Shown here piece by piece: positions 28,771-35,275 of a stretch of 35,275 nucleotides of DNA. The stretch's first letter is position 1. Each line of letters begins with the position of its first letter. The stretch is from Microcaldota archaeon (GTDB lineage: Archaea > Micrarchaeota > Micrarchaeia > Micrarchaeales > CABMGC01): positions 1 to 35,275 of the forward strand of contig JAKBRL010000010.1 in the NCBI GenBank assembly GCA_021845465.1, in the 5' to 3' direction. A program made the position numbers and the translations under genes. Under the pieces are notes generated by a model. It searched no databases. It was not told where the DNA came from and was given only the letters and a program-made list of their open reading frames with translations.

Positions 28771-30714
28771 TTACCTGAATCTCATGGAGTCGAGGTTCAT
28801 TGGTGATCTTGTCTCAATTTTGAATCTCTGGTTTAGTGACCTTGCGAGGTCATCGCATTTGCTCTCTTCACCGTGCATGGTAAAGATCTTCTTCGGCATA
28901 GGCTTGAGCTTCTCTACAAATCGCATGAGCTGGCTCCTGTCGCTGTGGCCTGAGAAGCCCTCCATTGTCCTTACCTGCATGTTTATCTTTATTGGCTCCA
29001 GCTTGCCCTCTTCGTTTGGAAGCGCAACTTCAGGGAGGCCGTTCTGGACCCTGCGCCCTAGAGAACTAGCCGCATTGAAGCCTACAAATAGGATTAGGTT
29101 CTTTGGATCTTCTGCCATAGCCTTGAAGTATTCGAGGCTTGCGCCGCCGTTAAGCATGCCTCCGCTTGCTAGCACTACTGCCGGCCCTCTTTCGAGGATC
29201 TCGCGCCTCTCGCCCTTTGCAATCTCGAATATCTCGCTCTCGAATGGTGAGTTATTGCTGAGTATCCTCTTTCTGAGGCTCATCTTCAGATACTCGGGGT
29301 ATGCCGTATGTATTGCGCTTGCCTCAAGGATCATGCCGTCTAAGAATATGGGTACGTCAAGCTTGTAGTTGGGGTTGTTGGTTATATAGTTTTCAAGCAC
29401 CAGTGACAATTCCTGACTTCTGCCTACTGCGAATAGAGGTATTAGGACCTTCCCGCCGTTTGTCACTGTTGACTTTATGGCATCCATCAATGCAAGTTCC
29501 ATCTGTCCCCTGTCCTTTGTTATGTCCCTGGAACCGCCATAGGTGCTCTCCATGAAGAGGGCATCTATCCTCGGGTACCTGGTATCTGCCTGGTCCAGGA
29601 GGCGGGTATAACCATATTTCATATCTCCGGTGTGGACAATGTTATAGAGACCTTCGCCTATGTGAAGATGGACTATGCCGCTGCCGAGTATGTGCCCTGC
29701 GTTGTGGTATGTAAGCTTTATCTCTTCTGTAACATTTGTAACCTCTCCGTAATCCCGGGTTATCATGTGCATAAGCATTGTCTTTATATCCTTCTCACCG
29801 TATAGGGGTGTGCCTCCGGATTTTTGGACAAGCTTTACATAATCATAAAGTAGAAGAGCTGCGAAATCCCTTGATGGTGGAGTGCAATATACAGGGCCAC
29901 GATATCCGAACTTGAATAGATATGGCACAAAACCCATGTGGTCCATATGCGCATGTGTAAGTATTATTGCATCTATGTCATTTATCGTTATATTGGCGCT
30001 GTCGAGATATGGGAAGGCCTTATTCTGGTCTCCGGAACCCGCATTCGCCTCAAGGCCTTTTATGCCTGGCTCCGGGCTTATTCCACAGTCTATCAGTATC
30101 TTTGAGTGATTAGTCTCTAGAAGAAGGCAGCTTCTTCCTACCTCACGGAATCCGCCTAGCGCAGTTGCTTTGAGCCACTCGCTTTTGAGCACTACCCTAT
30201 TTATTTTTATGCCTGTGGTCCGAAGGAATTTCTTGCGGAACTCGGCCTCGCGGAATATCAGGTTTCTTACCCCATTTATGACATCGCTGTTTATTGTGGG
30301 TGTCCTAAGTACCTTCGGCATCCATCCTGTCTCGTTTATTATCTGGATTAATGTTGTGCCGCCCTTGCCTATGACAAGCCCGGGCTTCATTGCCTCTATG
30401 TATACCTGTGAAAATTCCTTGTCGAAGCGCATGCGCTCTTCGTTTACTCCGGCATCTTTAGGTATTATCTCGAGTATTTTCTTAAGTGCCTCTTCGTCAT
30501 TCATCAGGCTTGACTGTGTTGCCCTTACTATTATTCTCTTCTTTATTGTTGATGAGATGTTCTTTATTATATTCTCATCATTGTATACCTCTGCGACATT
30601 CTTTACATAGACAGCTATGTCAGGACCTTCGAATTCAACTTCAGTTACACCTGCGCTCTCAGGCAGGAGCCCCTTTACCTTCTCGAGAAGCTCCTTATTC
30701 TCCTTTATCTCCAT
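28771..30714 (-). CDS. fttA: Transcription termination factor FttA (aCPSF1), KH-metallo-beta-lactamase ribonuclease
   Basis: About 647 residues. The N-terminus has two KH-like domains (the second with GLVIGKGGTTLIQIINETGW, about 112-131). A metallo-beta-lactamase domain follows with THAHMDHMGF (about 253-262), TYHNAGHILGSG, HTGDMKYG and a beta-CASP domain. Near the C-terminus, GFSGHSDRSQLM and HGEESKC complete the metal site. FttA is the archaeal counterpart of CPSF73. It cleaves nascent RNA at U-rich sites and terminates transcription, which agrees with the T-rich tracts after several genes in this window. ATG 30714 is preferred over the TTG 9 bases upstream. It has its own promoter (TATA-like near 30750-30765). 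Confidence 0.95.
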   Translation of the reverse strand: MEIKENKELLEKVKGLLPESAGVTEVEFEGPDIAVYVKNVAEVYNDENIIKNISSTIKKRIIVRATQSSLMNDEEALKKILEIIPKDAGVNEERMRFDKEFSQVYIEAMKPGLVIGKGGTTLIQIINETGWMPKVLRTPTINSDVINGVRNLIFREAEFRKKFLRTTGIKINRVVLKSEWLKATALGGFREVGRSCLLLETNHSKILIDCGISPEPGIKGLEANAGSGDQNKAFPYLDSANITINDIDAIILTHAHMDHMGFVPYLFKFGYRGPVYCTPPSRDFAALLLYDYVKLVQKSGGTPLYGEKDIKTMLMHMITRDYGEVTNVTEEIKLTYHNAGHILGSGIVHLHIGEGLYNIVHTGDMKYGYTRLLDQADTRYPRIDALFMESTYGGSRDITKDRGQMELALMDAIKSTVTNGGKVLIPLFAVGRSQELSLVLENYITNNPNYKLDVPIFLDGMILEASAIHTAYPEYLKMSLRKRILSNNSPFESEIFEIAKGERREILERGPAVVLASGGMLNGGASLEYFKAMAEDPKNLILFVGFNAASSLGRRVQNGLPEVALPNEEGKLEPIKINMQVRTMEGFSGHSDRSQLMRFVEKLKPMPKKIFTMHGEESKCDDLARSLNQRFKIETRSPMNLDSMRFR

Positions 30715-30839
30715 GTTAGTCAAAAAATCACGTTGCCGGCCAGAATTAGACCGTATAATATCATATATGTAAATTTCTAGGCATTCCCTTGCCTTTTATG
30801 CTATATGCGCTTCTGTTCTTCTGTAAACTTTGCTTTGCT

Positions 30840-31478
30840 TTACTTGAACATGAGTTTCTCTATCTCTTCCTTCTGGTGCTCTTTGTAGCCTTTTTTAGTT
30901 ATTGTTATTATCTTCATGCCGTCTCCAGTAGCTGAGTCTTTTTTCATTGCTATCTTCAATGCCTTTGCTACATGCTTTACAGCTTCCTGTGTAGAGAGCC
31001 CAGGGTCATATATGCTTTCCAGATATCCTGAAGCCGCTATCGATCCGCTGCCTGTTGCAGAGTATCTTGACTCTTTTATATATCCGCCTACAGGATCTAT
31101 GTCATATATTTCAGGGTTATCCTTGTTCATTCCCCCGAGTATGAGCTCTACCATGTATGGATACATCTTGTTCTCCTGAAGAACCAGTGAGAGAACTGCT
31201 GTTGCAGATTTTGGAGTCATTGGTTTTGACTCTGTCATCCTATAAAGATCATTCTGCATCTTTATCAATTTGACCAGGTATTCGGCGTCGCCTACTCCTC
31301 CCGCTATTGTCATTGCTAGATTCTCATCTATCCTGTGGATCTTTATTGCCTCTCCGCTTGAGATATATGTGCCGTATGTCGCCCTTACGTCTGCGCCCAT
31401 TACAACTCCGTCTGAACATACTATTCCGATTGTAGTTGTTCCATGCCTTATATTCTCAGCAATATTTTTGTATTCCAT
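30840..31478 (-). CDS. psmB: 20S proteasome beta subunit
   Basis: The precursor begins MEYKNIAENIRHG and is cut before TTTIGIVCSDGVVMGADVR, exposing the N-terminal nucleophile threonine (residue 14). Counting from that Thr, D17 and K33 are in place (GADVR, GEAIKIHR), and the GSGS loop holding S129-type residues is in RYSATGSGSIAASGYLES. It forms the inner proteolytic rings of the archaeal 20S proteasome. The length (212) is normal. It is transcribed alone on the minus strand. The alpha subunit is not in the window; a PAC2-like assembly chaperone with an HbYX tail is encoded at 15119-15859. Confidence 0.96.
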   Translation of the reverse strand: MEYKNIAENIRHGTTTIGIVCSDGVVMGADVRATYGTYISSGEAIKIHRIDENLAMTIAGGVGDAEYLVKLIKMQNDLYRMTESKPMTPKSATAVLSLVLQENKMYPYMVELILGGMNKDNPEIYDIDPVGGYIKESRYSATGSGSIAASGYLESIYDPGLSTQEAVKHVAKALKIAMKKDSATGDGMKIITITKKGYKEHQKEEIEKLMFK

Positions 31479-31572
31479 AAAATCAATCCCTAGTTAAACA
31501 CAATCTATCAAAGCATCAGGCAGGGAGGCGGTCAGACCTTCAAGCCGGTAGAGCAGAGATATCCCATTTGAT

Positions 31573-31594
31573 GTTATATGTTAGTTATATGTTA
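31573..31594. repeat. Tandem 11-bp repeat in a very AT-rich gap
   Basis: GTTATATGTTA occurs twice head to tail with no spacer, in the 200-base gap between the proteasome beta and TRAM genes. It could be replication slippage or a paired protein-binding site (11-bp period, one helical turn). Confidence 0.5.
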
Positions 31595-31614
31595 TAATTA
31601 TTATATTACACATT

Positions 31615-31662
31615 CAGATTTCGTTAAAAATTATAAAATAAAAATAAACAAACAACAAATAA
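31615..31662 (-). terminator. T-rich tract after the TRAM gene
   Basis: On the minus strand the 50 bases after the TRAM stop are mostly T runs (complement of repeated A4-A5 blocks). This is a plausible U-rich termination region for FttA. Confidence 0.45.
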
Positions 31663-31680
31663 TATATTGTTAATAGAAAC

Positions 31681-31926
31681 TTATACTATTAAGCTACCAT
31701 TACCTATAAAATACTTGCTATTATCAGTGAAACCCACCAATTCACCATAGGCAAATGTCCTATGGAGCTTTGTTATCTTTACCTTGTGGATTTTTCCTAT
31801 GCGGGCCTTGGCATTCTTTACAAAAACGACAACGTCGTTTATCCTTCCTATGCCTTCCCCTTTCGGACTCCTTGCACTCAGTCGCATCTCGTAGGTTTCA
31901 CCTTCTACAAGATTCTCGGTTACCAT
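31681..31926 (-). CDS. TRAM-domain RNA-binding protein
   Basis: The 81-residue protein is essentially one TRAM domain: LVEGETYEMRLSARSPKGEGIGRINDVVVFVKNAKARIGKIHKVKITKLHRTFAYGELVG, with the family's S-P-K-G-E-G-I-G-R loop and G-x-x-x-x-V-K-I strand. Single TRAM proteins in archaea bind RNA, and some act as cold-responsive RNA chaperones. The ATG at 31926 is preceded by GGGTGGG at good spacing. A tail (NSKYFIGNGSLIV) follows the domain. It is transcribed from the AT-rich region upstream that also contains a 10-bp inverted repeat. Domain assignment is firm, role inferred. Confidence 0.88.
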   Translation of the reverse strand: MVTENLVEGETYEMRLSARSPKGEGIGRINDVVVFVKNAKARIGKIHKVKITKLHRTFAYGELVGFTDNSKYFIGNGSLIV

Positions 31927-32061
31927 TTTTCCCACCCAAATTTTTTAAGCCATTAAAGGCTTACACTTTTCTTTTCCCCAGAAGTATTAAGAAGGAAAAG
32001 ACATATAAAGATTATGTCCAATTTTTGGATATTATATATATAATTTCAGATAATTTGGTTA

Positions 32062-32092
32062 ATTTCCAATAATTTTGGGTAATATTGGAAAT
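32062..32092. repeat. Perfect 10-bp inverted repeat
   Basis: ATTTCCAATA (32062-32071) and TATTGGAAAT (32083-32092) surround 11 bases. The structure starts 17 bases beyond the stop of the GT-C-like gene on the minus strand and lies upstream of the TRAM promoter. It could end the GT-C transcript or be a protein-binding site. Confidence 0.45.
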
Positions 32093-32108
32093 GTGCCCTG
32101 GTATATTT

Positions 32109-34349
32109 TTATCTCGGAGTGATTGAAAGGTTGCTTATCCCGAAATTAAGGTATGGATCCTCATTGGATACGAATGTTGAGTTTGGTGAGTAGAGGACTA
32201 TCTGGCTGAAGCCTCCTGGCAGGGTTATATTTAGGCTTTCCTGTGAGATCTTTGTCGAGAGGTTCATTGTAGAGAAAGGAGTGGCATTTGAGCCTAGGAA
32301 TAGGTAAAGCTTGCGGGGACTGTAGTAAGAATATGCTTTGAAGCTCACATTCAGGCTTGACTTGTTTGGAAGATAGATGGATACGGCCCTTACATTGCCT
32401 CCCCACCATGAAGCACTGAAGTTAGAATTGCAGGGGAATGAGTAGTCGCAGAATGCATATCCGGGGACCCATGATCCAGAGATATAGGATACCATGGATC
32501 TTCCTCCTACAATGCTCTCTATCCCGGATGTCGAGTATATGGTTACATTGGCATTTACATAAACAGGATTGCCGAACAGGGTGTATAGATAGCTCTGCAG
32601 GTCTGAAAGCTCGGCAGGCGTATATGCGTTGTTTATCACTGAGACTGCACCTACCTTATAAGAAGCAAGCCAGAAGAGGGTTAGATTTGAATAGTCCTCT
32701 GTTATAGGGTATGGGTATATGAGGCCTTCGCCGTTCTCCAGATATGATGCGGAGACAGCAAGAGGTATGTTTTGTACCAGCTGCTCCTGTGTGGAATTGG
32801 TTCTGGTCGTGTATCCGCCTACTATAGGTTTCTTGAATGCCGTCTGGTAATACATGGATATTCCGGGATATAGAAATGAGCCGGTAGTGAGATTTGGAAG
32901 GGCTGGAAGCTCCAATACGGAGAGATTCCCTGCTATGCCGCTTATCTGGCTGTATTGTGATGGAATTGTTGCTGAGGTAGTTAGAGACTTTGCAAAAGAT
33001 GCTGACAGCGGCATTCCGTTGTACTCTATTAAGATAAGTATGGTAAAGACAACTGCCAGTGCCAGACTGCTTCCCAGGTTATATTTTGATTTTGATAGAT
33101 GGTCAAAGCCTATTGCCGCGAGAACCGCCAGTGCTATGGTTATAACCGCATCGAATCTGCCAGGTTCCCTAACAAACTTGAAGCCCGGGATTATTCTGTA
33201 TAGAGAATATAAGGTAGGTATGCCTGTTGAGAGGCTCCCTATCTGTATGTTGGGGCCTATTGCGAGAAGGAAGAAGACTACGCCTATGGCTATCCAATAG
33301 GAGACATCGCGTAGGCGGTTCTTCCTGTGCTCGTGGTATAATGCAAATGCAATAAGGAAGAGGACACTGTATCCTATATACGAGACCTTCTCGGTTATGT
33401 CGGGGCTGTATGATACCCCCTGATAGCTGGTTCCATATACCGAGTTGAGATATCCCAATGACAGATTGTGAAATATACCGTTGTAGTAGCTTGGCAGGAA
33501 GAATGAGGCAAGATTGTCGCTGTAAAGCATGTTGTGGGCGATATTTGACAACTGGCTTGCTGAGCTTATAGAGGATCCTGCTCCTATCACTATCGGCACG
33601 AAGAATGGAGACCCTATCAGAAGCACCGCCACTGCAAAGATTCCGAGGTTTGTGATGAATCTCTTGTTCAGGATATCTTTCTTTTCTATGACAAGGAATA
33701 TGAGTATTGAGACAGTTGCGAATGCTGCCATCATTATGCCCTGTTCTATGTCCCCTGCGAATGTCAGCAATACGAAGGAAATGGCAGCGCATATAGAATA
33801 CAGAGCTTTCTTTTCGCGCAACATCATAAGGAAGAATAGCACAAATAAAGGCATGAATTCCATTGTGGTCCACTGCAGGTGTGAGTATGATTGTGCTATA
33901 TGCATAGGGCTGAATGCGAATATGAGCCCAGCTATGAATGCTGCATAGTCATTCTTTACCAGATATCTGGAGAGCATGAACATGAATAGGCCGCCGAGAG
34001 CGAAACTCAGGAAGAAGAGGAAGTTGTATGTCGATGCGATGCCTGCGAATGCCTGTATTGGTGCGGTAAGTATTCCTGCCAGCGGGCTCATGGTTTCCGA
34101 AACAAGGTTTGCGCCCATCGGATAGAAGAGATAATTTGTATAATAAGGAGATTGGTGCAGCGTAAATATAGAGTATGGAACCCACCAGAGGCCCCACATG
34201 CTCTGGTATACATCCCCGCCGCCGTTTGGAACCCTTGTGGAGAACCCTGTAGTGATATTCCAGAACATCACAAGCGATATTGCAAGGTATATGATGAATA
34301 CGATAAGGTGTAATCTGTATTTTTTAAAGGACTCCAAGTCAAACTGCAT
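32109..34349 (-). CDS. Multispanning GT-C-like glycosyltransferase or membrane protein
   Basis: The 746-residue protein has about 12 membrane segments in its first 460 residues and an external domain rich in Ser, Asn and Tyr after that. The first external loop contains GGGDVYQSMWGLWW, an acidic residue placed as in GT-C glycosyltransferases, and then NYLFYPMGANL. Layout and size resemble archaeal GT-C or YfhO-like enzymes that move sugars from a lipid-linked donor. A conserved substrate motif is not obvious, so the activity is inferred. The C-terminal domain (WVPGYAFCDYSFPCNSNFSASWWGG) has several N-x-S sequons. It is divergent from the flippase gene, and both may share a TATA element near 34379-34387. 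Confidence 0.7.
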   Translation of the reverse strand: MQFDLESFKKYRLHLIVFIIYLAISLVMFWNITTGFSTRVPNGGGDVYQSMWGLWWVPYSIFTLHQSPYYTNYLFYPMGANLVSETMSPLAGILTAPIQAFAGIASTYNFLFFLSFALGGLFMFMLSRYLVKNDYAAFIAGLIFAFSPMHIAQSYSHLQWTTMEFMPLFVLFFLMMLREKKALYSICAAISFVLLTFAGDIEQGIMMAAFATVSILIFLVIEKKDILNKRFITNLGIFAVAVLLIGSPFFVPIVIGAGSSISSASQLSNIAHNMLYSDNLASFFLPSYYNGIFHNLSLGYLNSVYGTSYQGVSYSPDITEKVSYIGYSVLFLIAFALYHEHRKNRLRDVSYWIAIGVVFFLLAIGPNIQIGSLSTGIPTLYSLYRIIPGFKFVREPGRFDAVITIALAVLAAIGFDHLSKSKYNLGSSLALAVVFTILILIEYNGMPLSASFAKSLTTSATIPSQYSQISGIAGNLSVLELPALPNLTTGSFLYPGISMYYQTAFKKPIVGGYTTRTNSTQEQLVQNIPLAVSASYLENGEGLIYPYPITEDYSNLTLFWLASYKVGAVSVINNAYTPAELSDLQSYLYTLFGNPVYVNANVTIYSTSGIESIVGGRSMVSYISGSWVPGYAFCDYSFPCNSNFSASWWGGNVRAVSIYLPNKSSLNVSFKAYSYYSPRKLYLFLGSNATPFSTMNLSTKISQESLNITLPGGFSQIVLYSPNSTFVSNEDPYLNFGISNLSITPR

Positions 34350-34378
34350 CGAATTACATATCCTATTCTACTCTAAGC

Positions 34379-34387
34379 ATTATAAAT
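34379..34387. promoter_or_regulatory. Shared TATA element of the divergent GT-C/flippase pair
   Basis: ATTATAAAT is nearly palindromic and reads as a TATA box both ways. It is about 34 nt from the GT-C ATG (34349, minus) and 36 nt from the flippase ATG (34419, plus), so each would have a short leader. Confidence 0.4.
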
Positions 34388-34418
34388 CTTGAGTTGGAAC
34401 GTATACTTGGCTGAATCA

Positions 34419-35275
34419 ATGAAGGCAGAAGAGGAGTCACTTGGCATGGCTTCGGCTAGGCTGCTATCGTCCCTTTATGCGGGGCAGTTTGTCGGAGTTA
34501 TAATAACAATAGTGACGTTCATAACTGTAGCTAGGCTTCTCGGCCCAAGCGGATATGGAATCTATACATTCGCATTTGGATTCATGATGCTTGTAGACTT
34601 TGCAGGAAATTTTGGAATAGGCACATATTTCGGAAGGAATGTCTCCAAATATCTTAATGAGAAGAATGGCCAGAAGGTTCTGGATACCCTGATGACCGGG
34701 TTTTCAATAATAATGCCTGTAGGCGCGGGGCTTACGCTTTTGGGAATAGCCATCAGCCCTTATGTGGCTAATGTGCTTTTTGCAAAACTTGATATCTCTC
34801 CTTTGACATTGATGCTTGTCTCATGCATAATCTTCTTCTCGACCTCTGAGAGCACGGCAGTGCATGCCCTGGTAGGATTTACAAAGGGAAAGCTGGCCTC
34901 TATTGCAAATGTGGTAGTGGACACGGTGCAGATGATAGCCGCTATAGCGCTTCTTCTAGCAGGATACGGGGTCAATGGAGCCATAGGAGGCATGTTGATA
35001 GGATATGCGGTAGGTGCAGTGCTTGCATTCGCATTCCTTGTAAAGCTGATAGGAAAGAAGAATAAGTTCAAGGCACGCCTGCCTGACAGGAAGAGAATGT
35101 TTGATGCACTTAGATATGTTGTGCCTATGAGCCTTACCAATATCTTCAATATAACCATGGCTAATTTTGCAACTCTGTATATGAGTCTCTTTGTCTTGAA
35201 GGCTGTCCTTGGAAATTACGGAGCTTCTCTGAAAGGGCTTAATTTCATAGCTGTCTTTTACAGTACAATGAGCAC
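34419..35275 (+). CDS. Polysaccharide/oligosaccharide flippase, partial (window edge)
   Basis: The frame starts at ATG 34419 and runs off the right edge after 285 codons. SARLLSSLYAGQFVGVIITIVTFITVARLLGPSGYGIYTFAFGF is typical of RfbX/Wzx-type flippases of the MOP superfamily. Repeated membrane segments follow in pairs, separated by short basic loops (GKKNKFKARLPDRKRMF). Such proteins move lipid-linked glycans across the membrane. Next to a GT-C-like enzyme, and with AglB in the same window, a role in N-glycan or surface-glycan supply is plausible. It is missing about 150-250 C-terminal residues. Confidence 0.85.
   Translation, partial: MKAEEESLGMASARLLSSLYAGQFVGVIITIVTFITVARLLGPSGYGIYTFAFGFMMLVDFAGNFGIGTYFGRNVSKYLNEKNGQKVLDTLMTGFSIIMPVGAGLTLLGIAISPYVANVLFAKLDISPLTLMLVSCIIFFSTSESTAVHALVGFTKGKLASIANVVVDTVQMIAAIALLLAGYGVNGAIGGMLIGYAVGAVLAFAFLVKLIGKKNKFKARLPDRKRMFDALRYVVPMSLTNIFNITMANFATLYMSLFVLKAVLGNYGASLKGLNFIAVFYSTMS

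Overview
The window is archaeal chromosomal DNA. Signature genes are topoisomerase VI subunit B, the termination factor FttA/aCPSF1, Spt5, a 20S proteasome beta subunit, STT3/AglB, a Pno1-type KH protein and a TRAM-domain protein. Expression signals fit: TATA boxes 26-30 nt before start codons (leaderless genes), GGTG-type Shine-Dalgarno motifs about 5 nt before other starts, and T-rich 3' tracts. Compact gene packing, an eS26-like protein, NrdR and many short proteins with weak family resemblance suggest a DPANN-type archaeon (Micrarchaeota-like). That placement is inference; no 16S rRNA is present.

Region 1-4075 looks accessory. It has the tail of a membrane protein, a tRNA-3'-end-like sequence at 571-602, then AT-richer genes: a methyltransferase, an amidohydrolase, a truncated CYTH remnant fused onto the amidohydrolase end, and a histidine phosphatase. 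A GC-richer intergenic block at 3585-3730 folds into several stems and may be a structural RNA.

Region 4076-21975 is mostly core. It holds AglB; the operon spt5-rpl11-MagIII-like glycosylase; a Trm5-like tRNA methyltransferase; a pilin-like protein; the operon PRC-barrel - RNase HII - NrdR; a winged-helix regulator; a PAC2 proteasome-assembly-type chaperone followed by a secreted DUF4382-like protein and a beta-sandwich protein; pno1-top6B; an HTH regulator with glutamate dehydrogenase; and an eS26-like protein followed by a B-box-like membrane protein.

Region 22277-28648 is the most unusual part: two diverged GCS2-family carboxylate-amine ligases, an amidohydrolase, an arginine deiminase-type enzyme and a peroxiredoxin sit together, with a short perfect stem resembling an IS200/IS605 end. 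This may be an undescribed small-molecule (thiol, gamma-glutamyl or arginine-derived) pathway.

Region 28771-35275 returns to core functions (FttA, proteasome beta, TRAM protein) and ends with a divergent envelope pair: a GT-C-like multispanning enzyme and a polysaccharide flippase cut by the window edge. With AglB, the pilin and the DUF4382 protein this indicates an N-glycosylated, actively built cell surface.

The most checkable anomaly is RNase HII. Its catalytic DEAGRG motif lies upstream of every ATG/GTG/TTG codon in frame, and the Shine-Dalgarno points to an AUC start.
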